Below, in pieces: positions 35,925 through 49,712 of a stretch of 64,000 nucleotides of DNA. The position numbers and the translations under genes are program-made. The stretch spans positions 29,097,949-29,161,948 of the forward strand of contig OY740774.1 of NCBI GenBank assembly GCA_963513935.1, read 5' to 3'. Origin of the DNA: Aphrophora alni. Lineage: Eukaryota; Arthropoda; Insecta; Hemiptera; Aphrophoridae. The notes beneath the pieces were generated by a model. The model saw only the letters and a list, made by a program, of their open reading frames with translations. It was not told the origin of the DNA and did not search any database. How positions within the stretch are numbered: the stretch's first letter is position 1; every line of letters begins with the position of its first letter.

Positions 35925-36075
35925 TTTAAAGGCGAGAATCTTATCGAACTTCATCGGCTTTTATAAAAAGGAAGAAAACAACATAAAATAAAGACCAATA
36001 GCTTTCAAATACTATAACAGCATAAGTGTCGGAAGAGAACAAGTGTTGGCCAAGAGCGGCCAAATAGGAAAGCTT
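35925..36075 (-). mobile_element. SINE-like family R1 copy
   Basis: The plus strand shows CTTTAAAGGCGAGAATCTT, TAAAAAGGAAGAAAACAACA, TAAAATAAAGACCAATAGCT, CAAATACTATAACAG and TCGGAAGAGAACAAG, collinear with the copies at 51.4 and 60.3 kb. Confidence 0.65.
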
Positions 36076-38213
36076 TATCAGAGTAATCTAAGCCAAGAAT
36101 ATATGAAAATAGATACAGCTAGATTGCAACCTCTGTCTATAGGCCTATTCACTATATAGTAAGCCTCTTAGGGTTAAGACAGTTATATATAATATTATTA
36201 GGCCTACACTATATTATAGTTACATAGAAATTTTATGCAATATGTTATAGCTTTTTGAATACAAATTACTGAACACTTCGATATTATATGGTACAAAATA
36301 GGTTTACTTACAAAATTTGTCTAAAATCACCTAATTTTGTTGAACTACACTTTTAAGAGACAGACATCATTCCTTAAGCAACAATTTTGAGCCAGCTTTA
36401 ATGCCTAAAGCTTGCTTTACTTGTGCTATAATCTTAGTCTTAGTGTTATAATTAAGTTTTCAAGATTGATTTTCGATTTTTTATAATTATTACTAAATCA
36501 TAATTTTCTTTTAGTTGCAATAGTTTTGGCCATTCATCTTCACATTTTGTGAAAATTTTAATTAATTTTTTTTTTTTAGAAACTAATTATATAGTTGTAT
36601 GTACAACTTTAGTTTTTTACCGATAACTTTTGAACCGGTTTTTTTGAGTGTACTGGTCACTAATACGTTTTGTCTGTGTATATTAAGACTACATTTTAAC
36701 AAAATGTGATCAACATCATTAAACTCAATTTTGGGAAAATCTGAATTTTGTGTTATAACAGGTACCTCAAATTGTTGAATAATATTCTACGAAATAATAA
36801 TAAGAAAAAAATAATTAAAGTCTGAATTATGGTGAAAAAATACTGAAATACCAAATAAGTTCAAAGTCGTTTTACCTGTCTAGAATAATGAGATTGAAGT
36901 TTACACAGACGGGAGGCATACATAATTCAAAAACCAGTTTTTTTTGCTCAGAGTGCCTCAAAACTGACACTTTAGCAAAAAAACTCAACATCGAATTTAT
37001 TTATCTATCAAATAATTTTTTTTTCATAACCCAACCTAACCTAATCTAACGTACCTAACCTGCACTGTTTTATCTTTGAATGTGAGAAAATAAAATTTCA
37101 AAAATCAATAAATTTCATTCTTACACAAAATTATGTTTCAAATTCCTAAATACATCTTTTACGTTTGTTTTAAAAATAAACACAAATCCAAATCTGTTTT
37201 AAAATTATAATAATTGATTCTCATTCTTGCAATAAAAAATTTTCTTCCTTATTTTTCTGACTTAAATAATTACTTTACAATTTTTCCAGTAACTTAATTA
37301 GTATATAAAAAACGGAATACAACCACAATAGAAATTATTATATTCCAGTTCATCAAAAAATAACACTTTTTCACTACAGCTATTTATACAGTTCAGTAAC
37401 ACTTTAAAAAATAACTAAATAAACAACAACAACGAGACAAAACAGCCATTATCTTACTGTCAACAACCAACCTCTCCTTGTTAGAACAATTTAAAAAATA
37501 ATTAAACAAATAATATTTATTAACAAAATATAACAACATAACACTTAACAATATTCAAATAGCTTATAGCCTTTGTGGAAGACAACCAAGACTTAACATT
37601 GGCACAAAATGTTATCAAGCAAAGCAATACTCAAGTTTTATTTTTACTCAAAATAAAAATAAAAAAATAAAAAAATAATGACACTCCATTAGAGAAGTAT
37701 CGAAGGGGAGTGCAGAAATTGTTGAGTGATAGAATCCCTTCCACCCCAAACCACCCTTTGTTAATACATCTTCATTTCAATCCCATTTTCCAAGAAATGG
37801 TTGCAGAAGGATCTCTTGTTAAAATACTCCTGTTAGACATAATGTCGTATAACAAATCACAAATGAGCAAAGAGTTTTGCAATGTTACATTCTTATATAT
37901 TATAAGAAAGATTTGTTTTGAAATCTTCTGAGGCCGAAAAAGTGTTTTTAAACAATGTCTGTCATTATAGTGTTTTACAGCTAAAACTGTCGGACTGATT
38001 TTAGTCAAATTTGGTTGTGAGCATGCTTTTGTCACATGTGGAGTGCTTTATATCTTTTTTTTATAACTAAAACTGTTCGACACACGAATAAATCATAAAA
38101 TGGCTTCCCCCATTTTCTTCTTTATTAAAAATTTTCTTTTGAAAAATTTAGGTCAGATTTATAAAGTGTAGCACCTAAACAAAAGGTCACCTTCACATCT
38201 TACAAGTTGGTTA

Positions 38214-38256
38214 GGTTAGTTAAGTTAGGTTTTGGTTAGGTTAGGTTAGGTTAGGC
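38214..38256 (+). repeat. Interstitial TTAGG-type pentamers
   Basis: Four consecutive TTAGG units at about 38235-38256, preceded by degenerate ones. TTAGG is the ancestral insect telomere repeat. Smaller runs occur at about 5720-5757, 37036-37072 (inverted), 40620-40642, 45190 and 52917. Confidence 0.7.
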
Positions 38257-39084
38257 TAGTATTATTATCAAAATTATGTATCGAAAGTCTTAGAATGAAC
38301 TTATATCTCGAAATAGATGTGGTTATTTACTCAAAATTTTAATAAACTTCTATACTTTATGATTCAAATGAATGTGCAAATCACAATTCAAGGGAATTTA
38401 GACTGATTAAACTGAAAAATAACTAAATGAATTCTGAGAGCATTCGTATTTCACGATGGGTTTAGTACAGTAGTTTAGATTATTATAATTACCAAAATTT
38501 GATCGAAACAATATATGCCGACTAAAAAAAAATAACAACAGTTCCTTGTTTGATATTTCGCCTTTGCAAGCAATAACTCTGTACTCGCCATTTTTGAGGA
38601 GATGGGGAACGATTTTATTTTGATACTCAACAAAATTTGATCAAGATCATTGGAGCGAATTGCGAGAAATTTTTTTTCTGATACCTCTAAATTTTAAGTT
38701 ATTAAAACAAAATTAAAAACTCCTTAAGTAATTGCTAAAATTGATAAAAATTGGTTAACTCGTTTGGGTTACAGACAGACATTATTAGGAAAGACATAAC
38801 TTTCTTTATAGTACATACCCTATACGCGAGAAAGAAAAAAACAATAGTTTATCAATGTGAATGGAGTTAACATTAATTTTGTGTGTTTTTTTATAAATAA
38901 CGAATAAGTTTGTTCGCTTATATTTTTATCCATTCAATTTAACGCTTGAATATTTCTGATAGCTATTGTTTTACTACTGCAAATTTTACTTAGGTACCAA
39001 GTACACAAAGTCTAGGGAAAGTTTGGTAATTGGAAGATAATTTCTTCCACCGCTGTTTGACTTATCTTCACATATGGAAGCTTC

Positions 39085-39180
39085 AGCCTCAGGAAACTGA
39101 AAAAGTAAGTTTCGAAATGTCCATCGTCGTTGTCCTTCCGTAAGCACGTTATCGTCTACAAAAAGTAAGTTAGGTTCTCT
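39085..39180 (+). repeat. Dispersed repeat R3, copy 1
   Basis: CTCAGGAAACTGAAAAAGT, CATCGTCGTTGTCCTTCCGT and AAGCACG.TA are shared in order with 61895-61995. The type (..GTCGTCGTC.GTACGTAAGCACGATAGC..) is transposon-like. Confidence 0.5.
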
Positions 39181-41926
39181 TAACTTGGTGTATGATTCAA
39201 TAATGTGTTCTTGATAAAGCCTTTTAAAAATTGAGAAAAATCTAACTTTGAATGTTAAAATGGTGGCCTTTTTAAACAGTAATTGATAACATCTCGTTTG
39301 TTATTCAACTTGTAACACACTTAATTAGATAAAAATTTCAAATTTCAGTTATGTATATAATCAAACTAAACCTAAGTGTTAAGCCTACACTACGAAGCCG
39401 GCTGTGAAAGGCGAAACAGCACTGTAGTGTTTCTACAACAAAATAAGAATTGCTCTGACTACTAAGAAAGGTAACTAATACATATAATACATCAGCAATT
39501 CGTAAAAAGCGAATAAACTTTATAGTTTTACATAAGATTATAAAGAATATAATATATAATCAACATGAAAAAATAGCAAAGTTATTGTCAAAAACGTAAT
39601 TTCAAACTCTGAGCTCTTCAAAATTATAATATTTGAATAGTTACGAGTTATGGGAGGCCCGATTCAATGACGCGTGCGTAGCAAGGCTCACATCTATCAG
39701 TGTTAAGCCAACTTTAATAAAATAGTAATATACACACAAATATGAGGTTCAAAAACATCTGTTTTAAACTAACTTACTCTCCTATGTAAGACCCCTTGAT
39801 CTACAAATACAAATTAATATTTCGTATAAAGCCCAAGAAAGGAACATTTTAGTATTATCTTTGCTTGTATTACATTAAATGGTGGGGCTGGGTAGGTACG
39901 ATGATGGCGTCCATCTACTACTTTTTCTATCTATCTTATTGTGTACAACAAATAAGGATAATTGTTACCTCAATACGAAAAAGTTCCAAGAAACACTCCT
40001 CCTATCATCACGTTAGTTCTGATTAAACTTAGGTTGTAAAACCTGACATAATCAAGACACTTAAAACTACCCTAACTTAGAGGTGTAAGATCTGGGTAGA
40101 AGGTTGTAAAATGTCATGGCTTACGCAATCCCTTCATAATTTGGAAAGTAATCTCACAGATAAAGTAAACCTTACACGTGAACCTGATCCTGAAATAAAC
40201 TTTATAAATAAGGATCGTCACTGTAAGAGCGTGTGCTATATTAGATTTTATAACTCTAGCCTACTAAATGATCCAGTTTAACTTAAATTACCATCTTACA
40301 AACCGCTTACAGAATCGTAATTTGAGTGTTCAAAATCAGAGTCATTTAAATAGACTAGGTGAGTTTTTCTTCTGTTTAACTTTCATGTTTCGTGATCTCC
40401 AAAAAAATTTCATTAAATTTTTAATTTTCACTTTTATCAAAAATAATTTCTAATAACTTTTATAGGTATAAACTTCGAAGTGGTAGAATATTTAAATTCT
40501 TTAATAAATTTTCGATTTGTTCAATAGTGATCATTTTCGCAGACAAAATGGAAGGTATTCGATTGTTTGTCGTCTGTGATCTACCTAAAGTCTCGCCGTG
40601 GCTGAGATACTGACACGAGTTTAGGTTAGGTTAGTTTTAGGAATTGATATTTTTTAATATATAGTGGCGTAAGAGACCAACTTTAAGACATTCAATTTAA
40701 AAAATCTCTTTATATTGTATGTTGGGGCAGAGTAGGGCGCTCATAAACGTGTATTTATTAAATATTAAAGGTAATCGAAAAATCTCTGCCGTCAGATTGT
40801 TAAACTTGAGAAAATATGTAAAAATATTTTTAAAACTATTTTCAGGAAAATTCTGCTTACTAGTAATTTCGATCTGCCTACACTTAATTATAATTACGGA
40901 TAATAGAAGGCGCTAGTGTCTCCTGGTCCTGGTGGCCAAGGTCAAATCGTGAAGCCATCACAATGTGTATGTCTGTACGTTACCTTGAGGAACATGTATT
41001 TCTAGTTGGTGGAGAATCCACATAATATGTTCAACAACAACTCCGATATCATATATCGAATTAGACAGTTTATAATAAAAGAAATATCGATTTTTTAAAA
41101 AAAAATACCATAGACATACAAGAAGGAAAGAACAGTAGGGTGAAAAGGTGTGCGCCAGACCTACCAATAGCGTACGTCCGAGAGTTTTGTAGGTGGGTAC
41201 ATGAAAAATCTCCATTATTTAGGCGTTTGGCGAAAATATTAAAATTTTATATTTTCTGTGAATAATCAGCTTTAATGTATGGAAAAAAAATTACATTAAC
41301 ATTTTTTAATTTTAATGATACTAATACATAGGGAGAGCAAAGCTAGTAAGGTGAAAAACATGTTACATCTTACGAATAAAAAAAGGATTGGAATAAAGGA
41401 ATAGGTAGTCAGTAATTTACCAAGAAGTTAATTATTACTTTATGTTTTATCGACCGTTTAGTAATCCTTAGTACACAATAAAAATCACGATCACGATGTC
41501 ATATTTTTCAAAACCAAAATTGTTCAAAAAGTTTCTAAATGGAATTTTCAGATTCATTAAAACGGAACTCATATATCTACGAAAGTCTCAACAATCGATT
41601 AGTTTTTCATTGAGTGAGAATGTACAGATAACATATTTTTCGTCATACTGCTTTAAAAACAGCTGTTTTCAATACATGCATTGAGATGCTAAAGTTGTTC
41701 TTTTTAGTCCTAGGACCTAAAAACATCAACTGAGGTCGAGGTCATCAGCTGTTACTTCGTTTATACGAATTAATTAACGATTGTAAAGAATCTATAAAAA
41801 CAACTGATACTCTGGATTGTAAATAACCGTTAAAACAGCTGTTACCATCGATTTGAAAGTAAATAGGTTATAACATTTTAGTTTTTGTGAAATTGTTTTC
41901 TTATATTATTTGCAGTGCATAACGAA

Positions 41927-42034
41927 AAATATAGTTCATCACTTGGACGAAAAGAAGCTTTTCGACCCTCGCTCATTTTCCTTGAGTTTTATTGAAAAGC
42001 TTCATTTTTTGTCCTAGTGATGAAATATACTATT
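41927..42034. repeat. Imperfect palindrome, arms about 36-40 bp
   Basis: ATATAGTTCATCACTTGGAC followed by GAAGCTTTTC on the left faces the reverse complement of GAAAAGCTTC ... GTCCTAGTGATGAAATATAC on the right, around a loop of about 30 nt. It can fold into a long hairpin. Likely a small foldback element. Confidence 0.7.
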
Positions 42035-42044
42035 AAATGGTTTT

Positions 42045-44515
42045 GAGAACGAAAAATAGTTAAAATCCATCAAACATTTTCCAACATTTTACTAACAACA
42101 TTTTGTTATTTGTGCATGAAGGTTTAGTATTTTACCAAATTTTTTAAATAAATTTAGATGACATACCACACATCTACATTTACACTGTGTAATCAATTCC
42201 TAAAGCGTTACCAATACAGTAATCAAATTATCTCCATGCTCCTTGACGTTTACCTAACGTGTTATGCACCTCTCAGGATTATCATGTTGACGTAACGTAA
42301 CCGCTACGTAATCAAATCGTTTGCAGATACACGAAAGTAAACATCGCTTAACTAACAGAATATACTGAGCATGCGCAAAGCTTCAATTAAATGTAGATGG
42401 AATTAATTATAAGATAGTGCAGGTAAAGTTGGCGAGGTTAAGCTAACCTAAGAAGACTAACCATGTGACAGATGTACATGTAAGGTTCGTGGTGTATTTA
42501 CGAATGCTTAATTAATTGTATAATTAAACTAGTGCTACACTGAAGAGAAGACATCACTGTTTTGGTTTTTTTATACATTCTCTAAACCGTACATGTGAGT
42601 CTAATGTATCTACTTTTTAATAATTGACGGGACAACAATATTTATGGACCACGAAGTATGAGCTACTGAACAAAATAATAATCACACTGAGATATAATAA
42701 AAGTTAAATGATTTATGGATGGCTTATTTCTCGCATTAGGATTGTAATTTACCAGTCATTAGGATCGCAGTAAGAAATCCCCTTTTGTGTTACCAAAAGT
42801 ACCAGCGCGGTATAATGAGTACCAGCGCGGCAATCCCGAGGGATTAGCTGGATATCGTTTTTCGTATAGTCTTGGTTTAGATCTTGGGTTCGTCTTTCAG
42901 CAGTCTTTGGTTAGTAATAGGAGTTACCCAGAATCTTCTTCTTTGCCGAAGTCTGGGGTATAATCAAATGCTGCATAAACATTTCTAAGATGCATCGCGG
43001 ATTCCATCAGAGTATTTTTTCACCCAAGCACATCTTATCACCAATTAAACTCGGTACAATGTGTGACCCCACTGACTTCAGCTTCAGATAGGCCACAGAC
43101 TGTCTGTCGTCTGAGGTTAAACTTAGATGTACAAATATGAAGGAGCCTCCATCAATTTCTTTAGCGGTCAGCGTACGAAATTACATTTTTGGCAATAACC
43201 TGGTTATTTATTATAGAGAGGTAGAGTTGGTACCATTAGATCCAGAATTAAAATAATTTAATGTTCGGAAGACATTTCGAAAATCAATTTTCCATGGACT
43301 ACCAATAAAAGAAGATTGTAAAGTGTCAGGTTACTTAAAATTTTTAAAGAAACTATTTAACCTTATTTTAGTTAAACTTTTCAAATTTAGTCTTGAAAAG
43401 GGAAATTTAAATCTAGAATGAAGAACTCCATATCCCTCTAAGGAAGGTAAAGTCCAAAACAAAAGAAACTACTTTACTTATCTAAAATATTTGAGAAGCA
43501 ATAAAAAAACAGTTAATAATTTTCTCTTACACCAAAACCAAGTTTCTATTGACATTATTTCGGGTTTAGGAAAAATTTAAGTACAGAACAAACCTTAAGG
43601 AAATTGTATGCTCAATTTATAGCTCGAAATTGATGGCAATACAATTATGGGACTCTTTAATGACTTGCTGCCGGAGCATGACCATATTGAGCATGGTGTT
43701 ATGAGTTTAAAATGGTGGTTTTCTATACGTTTAATGTTGTTACGTTAAAAAAATAAATAAAAATTCTGTTTGTTCTATTTTATTTGAAAAAGGTAAGCAA
43801 TTAATAATAAAATTTTTGTATCATGATCTTTTGTGCCATCAATCTACTAAGTGTAATTGTGTACAATAGATAAACTAAATGAAATAAAATATTTGGTGCT
43901 AACACTTTATACCAATTATACGAAAAAAAAAAGTAAATATTTTAAATAAAAAAGTGTATATGGTACTAAGGAGATTATATTATTTAAGATCTTTTTATAG
44001 TATAGCACTTTAAGAGTAATTTATTTTGCTTAGTTTCATTAGGAATTATGGACTTGCTTTGAGGGAAGAAGATATTTTATCACTATTAATACAATATTAT
44101 TATATCAAAAATCAATAAATAGAGTTATGTTATTTAAAGCACAAGTGGAGAGTTCATTTCCTTTGTTTATGTTGCTGAAAATCCTTTCCATATAATATTA
44201 TTATGTTTATTTATTGATAAAAATATTTTACAAGGAGGAAGTAGGCATAGTGATCTAAATCGTGTAGGCATTTATTTTATTTTTCCAAAACCAAATTTAA
44301 CTCATTTTCAGAAATGTTATTCAGAAATGTTTTATCTGTTCCTAATATCATAGCAAACCATAGTTTGTATTAAAATATTTATTTTTTATTCAGCTGAATT
44401 TTTTAGTTATATATTTGAGTGAGGGTAAACCCAAATCTAACAAGGTTATAGGTTTCCTATTTTTCCAAAATATATTTATAATTTACAATTTATTTATTTA
44501 TTGTATTTAGAATTA
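42045..44515. other. AT-rich DNA, little recognised
   Basis: A local duplication of GTACCAGCGCGG(T/C)A (42800-42840) and a weak R1-like stretch (42805-42965: CAATCCCGAGG, CTTGGTTTAGATCTTGGGTT). Otherwise there is no gene or repeat I can support. Confidence 0.4.
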
Positions 44516-44518
44516 TCT

Positions 44519-44862
44519 ATACTAATAAATCAGAGAGGCGGGGTTATGTTCCCTCCCAGCTCTTAGAATCTATTAAACCGATTTCTAATGTGAATTGGTA
44601 ATATCATGGTCCACTCAGAAGAAGAGTTAAACGTTATTTTTTTTTCTATATTTTAATTAGAATTTGAGTTATGACAATAAAAAGAATTTCCAAATTTAAT
44701 AAGGAAATGGCAGGATAGCCATAAAGGACAAATCTTTGTTCGTGGTAATTACAGCATCTACTGGACCGATCTTAATGAAATTTTGCAAGCTTATAGTAGT
44801 TTTTTTGAAAAACGTTTTAGACTTTGTTTGATATTTATGTTTAAAAAGAAACTGACTTATTA

Positions 44863-44897
<35 letters not shown>
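44519..44897 (+). repeat. Possible Helitron-like or other transposon piece ending in poly(A)
   Basis: CTATACTAATAAATCAGAGA then, about 240 bp later, CTACTGGACCGATCTTAATG followed by AAATTTTGC. Both phrases are typical of widespread insect Helitron-type repeats. A run of 33 A lies at 44865-44897. The antisense 101-codon frame is a shadow of this. Confidence 0.35.
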
Positions 44898-44899
<2 letters not shown>

Positions 44900-44901
<2 letters not shown>

Positions 44902-47900
44902 TAACAGTTAACGTACGTGCATTTGCAGTATATAAATCACAAATCTGTTGGTAACTTCTCTGTGATTCTAGTTTGATCGAACCAGAAAGAATATGTGCCA
45001 AAGAAACATTTTATCTTTAAAATTCAATGTATCACCAGTTCTTCTAATCTTCCTCTCTATTTCAAACTGACCAGAATTGTAAACAGGTGGTATTAATTCT
45101 ATAATTATAAATATGCAGGTCTGTTGTTTGTTGGGAAATACCACTTATAAGAGCTGATTATCTATGTGAGCTATAATAGTTCAACACAAAGTTAGGTTAG
45201 GCCTAGTGAAGACAAGAGTGAAACATTTTACTTATAACCGCTGATTAGTTACATCAGCTTTAAAATAATTTCAACACAAAGCTAGGTTAGTTAGGTCACT
45301 GTAGACCAAAGTGAATCATTTTGAAAAGTGTTATTAACTTGATTTTAGCCAAAGTGTTGATGTATCATTAATATATTTTAACACAGATATGTATAAAATT
45401 ATTAAAAAAATGATTCTCGAAAATTATAACAATCTTGAGTATGAAATATTCGCATGTAAAGCCACGTGTAACAGTTAGTTATGATCATAAAATAGTATAT
45501 AATTTTATGTAGAGAATAAAATAAATTATTATTAATAATAAAACGGAGGTACATTTTTGGTGATTACCAAACTGGTGTAAATATGTGTTTAACACGAAAA
45601 CAAGCTCTCATAGTGGTCTAGCTCACTGGACAAATTAAACCAATACCATTTCAATCCTGTAGCGGTACGGGCTCAGTACATTTTCTTCAGTAAAAGTAAC
45701 AACCTCATTTACATTAGAAGCGGAAAAATTATAATGAGTAAAGGCAAAGTTTTTTTACAGAAGAGAAGTCGCTACTAATGGAACCAAAAGTGACAGTAGC
45801 GATACTAACTTTTTACTTTGAGTTCAGTTTTGAAAGTCCTGCGTAGCTGAACTTCATTTTATAATGCAAAGTATACTTCTTTTTATTTAAGTATATGTTA
45901 ATATTATACATTAAGTAAAAAGTATATTTTTTATCATCTTTTCGAAAATAGGAAAGCTTCTTATCACGTGGGTACAAGTTTTTTGTGTTTTACTGCATGT
46001 AATTCAAGAAATACCAAACGTGTTTATTGATATCAGTGGATTATATGTTAAATCGGGAACATTACTTACTTTTTGTTATAAATAAGGTTATGCTAAAGAA
46101 TATTCAGAAAAATTGTCATTTTCATTTCAAAATGGCGGATCTAAAATTTCAATTCAAATGGATTAAAATAAGCAAAACGTTTAAAACAGCCCGGAATTGC
46201 TTTGTTTACCACATGTCTGTGCGTTTGTTTACTTTAAAAAAAAATCTGTATCTATGAAACTGTTTATATCGAGTCCAAATTTTGTACAGATGTTTGGATG
46301 ATATTTTATTAAGTGTCGTGAACATTACAACTTTAAACGAAACCATTTCAAAATAGCAACAAATTGAAATATTCGATCGCGATTTTTTTAATTGATTAAC
46401 GTAACAATTTTTTTTTAAATATTTGACTGTTTTAACATAAAATAAATATCGATAAAAATAATTTCTTCGTAATTGACTGTAACACCCTCAAGTTTCGCAT
46501 TGCTCTAAAAATTTGGAATTGTTTGTCAAAACCAATAAAAAACCCTAATTTACAAAATTTCGTAACAATAGGAAAGTATTTTCAAAATAAAAAGCTTATT
46601 TGGGTGTCTGACCGAAATATATATCTGACCGAAGAATATTTAAAAAATATCTTGACGAGGTTGATCATTCTAAATATAATGTTAGCTACAGTAAGACCAA
46701 AACTATAAATTCTGATTCATAGAACTTATTGTTTGCTATCTCCCCCAAAATGCCTTTTCGGAAGTTGTCGGGTATAAAAACCAAACAAGCGATTATGACC
46801 GAAAGGTTTCTCGCATTTAAACATCAAGGAAAAAATATAAAAACCATGTTTCTCAAATGCTCTACAGATTGAAATTTATATAAAATAAAGAGTAACATTT
46901 TTTGAAAAATTGAATCGTCAAATAAAAGAAATATAACAAAAAGTTTACTAAAAAACAAGTCGATGTTTTAATAACAATTACATTATCTTCAGTTAGTTAC
47001 GTATAGGCTAAATTAAAGATAACAAGTTAATTATTGAAACTTCGTTTTAATTCAAATTAAATTTTGCGCCATAAATTATGTTTTTTTTTCAATTGTTGAT
47101 GCATACTATTGCTATTTACTGTTATTATACACTTCTCTAACTGTAAATACTACAACAAGTTAGGACTTAGTGTTTACAATTGTAAAATTCACCACAGTGC
47201 TCATTGTTCGTCTATGTCTCTAATTGTAAAAAATAACGTTATAATATTTTTATAAACTACAAAAGGCGCGCAATGTTGTTTTTGAAGTACATATTTGTGT
47301 TGTTAATAACAAATATATAAAAAAACATTCGTGAATATATAACAACAAAACGTTTAATTGTGGTGGTTTATATGATGTATCTCTAAAAAAACAACTGTTG
47401 CCCCTGAAAAATGGGGTCTATTTGGCATTTTGTGTGCAAACATTTTGGTTTTACAAAAAATGCACATGGGACAAACATCACAAAAATAACCATATTCAGT
47501 CAATTTTTATTGTAGAGGAAAATAAGAAATAAAATATGTGAAACTTACGTCTTCTCCACCTTGATAAGCATACACAATTTATTGAGCATTTTGATAAATT
47601 GTTATGAAGTTTCCGTAAATTCATATTTAAGAAAATCGAGAGTTGGTTTATGATAACTAAAGTTGAAATTAATGTTTTTGATTGGAACTTATCTAAGTAT
47701 GCATAATATACATTTTTATCATTATTCATTTAAAAATTAAATTAACAATATAAAAACTCAATCACAAATTCTGCCACTGCTGGAGTAAAATGTTCATTAA
47801 AATCACCAGTCAAAATGATAAGCAATTGGGAAAGCTCTTTATCAAAAATTTAATTACAAGAGTCATTATTACCGCACGAGCTTAAAAACTGATAAATGAA

Positions 47901-48205
47901 CTGCAAGATTTTAGACATAGTTGATTAAAAGGTATACTATAGTAATCAAGACTTCCGTCTATCCATTATCTAGGATACACTGGGTAACACAAAATGACCT
48001 ACCTACGGAAACCGTATGAGAATGGTGGTGATTTAGTCGCGTCGACTTCTAGAGGAGTGAAGATGCAGCGTTTCATTTCACGCACAGCAACATGAGTCCA
48101 ATTCTCTTTATCGTACGTAAAGTGGTTTAAAGTTAAAAAAAAAAAAAAAAAAAATTAAAAAACGAAAAAATAAATTTATCGTCATATTTAATTTTGTAAA
48201 ACATA
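44900..48205. other. AT-rich DNA, no recognised gene
   Basis: Short frames only. CATTTCAAAATGGCGGATC near 46123 is a common insect repeat word. A 20-A run sits at 48135-48154. The part right of about 47.5 kb could be 3' UTR of the minus-strand gene that ends at 48523. Confidence 0.4.
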
Positions 48206-48212
48206 ATCTCCA

Positions 48213-48218
48213 TTTAAT
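48213..48218 (-). promoter_or_regulatory. Candidate polyadenylation signal ATTAAA
   Basis: ATTAAA on the minus strand about 305 nt beyond the stop codon at 48523. An AATAAA on the same strand near 47506 is an alternative. Confidence 0.25.
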
Positions 48219-48522
48219 CCATACACAAACAATCTGCTCTAGACATGACTCTCTGCTCATCAGTTCCTTTATAAATCACCTTTAGACAACCTCTATGATA
48301 TTTTTGTCTAAAAAATTGTTTCTTTTAAAATATCTGTCCTGTTAATATATATTAAATTCAACATTACCTAAATTTTAAACTGAATTACTACACACATTAT
48401 TTCTAAATTAATTACACCACTAAATTGTTAAACAGGTGACGTTATGGAGTTCTCCAACTTTTCCAAAGTATTGAAACAACCAGCAGCACATTATAAATCA
48501 CACAGGTAATCGATTCCGTCTT

Positions 48523-48564
48523 CTAGCCCCCATGTCCAGCCAACTGTCGCACCTGGTCCAGCAG
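48523..48564 (-). CDS. Predicted terminal exon of an unidentified minus-strand gene
   Basis: Read on the minus strand, GATTTCACAG is followed by 14 codons, LLDQVRQLAGHGG and TAG. The acceptor leaves phase 0, exactly what the exon at 52710-52819 provides. The peptide is amphipathic and its base composition is distinctly less AT-rich than its surroundings. Another frame from the same acceptor (AGPGATVGWTWGLEDGID then YLCDL and TAA) is also open, so the choice rests on phase agreement. I do not recognise the family. Confidence 0.45.
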   Translation of the reverse strand: MLDQVRQLAGHGG

Positions 48565-49654
48565 CTGTGAAATCATCAATATTAATCAGTCTCATAGATT
48601 AATCATTTGACGAGTCAGTCCTTATTGATTTGAGTATTACGCAATTCGAGATATTTGAATCTACCTGTTCCTCTATAAAAAACGATTAATCAACTTTTAT
48701 TTAATTTGACCGGGATTAGTTTGTTCTAATAATTCAGTGGGAGTTACATTGAACGTGTAAATCGAAACTTCGTCATGTTTGGAATGCTTTGGATCAAACA
48801 TAACGGCCTAAACACTCTTAAAACTATGATTCAATTTTCCAACTATTGAAAAACACAGAAATTTAAATTTTGTTTCTTCTTATTCCTTGTTCGGTATGTG
48901 AAGTATAAGGTAAGTTTACAAGTAAATAAGTCGTTCACTGTATATTTGAGCATTTGTGTAATGGGACAACGAGGTCAGAGGTCTATCTAGAAACAAGAAG
49001 ATAGTATTATAAAGTCTCTTTGTGTATACGATATATTTGCCATTGGAACGTTTTAAGACGACAAACCACCAGTTTGATTTGTTTATATTAAAATGTAAAC
49101 ACTACAATACTGTACACACTGATTACTGTAACTCTTTATTACAGTTCGTTGGTTTTTGGAACACAAAACCTACATAATCTGACTGTTCTGATTTTAAAAC
49201 AGTTCATCAAAATTCATCATTTAGTATTACTCTATATTTTACAAATATTAACAGTAAAAATATTAATAGTCTTTAAGTTTAAATTAAGGAAACGTCGTAA
49301 TTATCTGTTGCCTTTGTCTCCAGTACCCAAAGTTAAATTTTTACCGACTGATACAATCCACTTAACTTGATCGTTGGCTGTTTCAATATTATGTTCTTCT
49401 ATAATATTGTAACTAAGAATGTAATTATTAGCCAAAGTTTGCCTAAATGAGAGCTTTTATGAGGGACATTAATTGTTGTCCTGAATGTTTTACACACTAT
49501 AGAACAAAAATAAAACAATCTACATTTTGAAATATAGAAAAATTCGTTGTACAAATATCAATATTTTACCAAAAATGTACATAAGATGTTCTTTTGCTAT
49601 CCAAGTCAACTTAATACACTTACTTTCCTATGTGTCCGTCACGTGACTTCCATT

Positions 49655-49712
49655 TTCTACTATGACGGGTTTCGGAGATTTACTCCATCATCAAAAATGT
49701 ATAGTTTAAACA
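49655..49712 (-). repeat. Decayed hammerhead-like motif
   Basis: The minus strand reads TTGATGA (the first core C replaced by T), one extra U, GGAG TAAAT CTCC, GAAA, then ACCCGTC. This is the same layout as at 27.14 kb, but core and stem III are mutated, so probably inactive. Confidence 0.5.

Larger units (their letters stand above)
36080..41920. other. AT-rich DNA with few features
   Basis: No supported gene. Frames of 60-87 codons show nothing recognisable. The phrase AAACTGTCGGACTGATTTTA near 37985 is typical of degenerate insect transposon DNA. TTAGG-type pentamers at about 38214-38256 and 40620-40642 are listed separately. Confidence 0.4.

Noticed and set aside
39395..39435. Another hammerhead-like site (GGCGAAACAGCACTGTAG)
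   Set aside because: GAAAC is present but there is no CTGANGA core and no closing stem I.
44696..45001. 101-codon minus-strand frame with a run of Phe
   Set aside because: The Phe run is the antisense of a 33-base poly(A) tract in a repeat.
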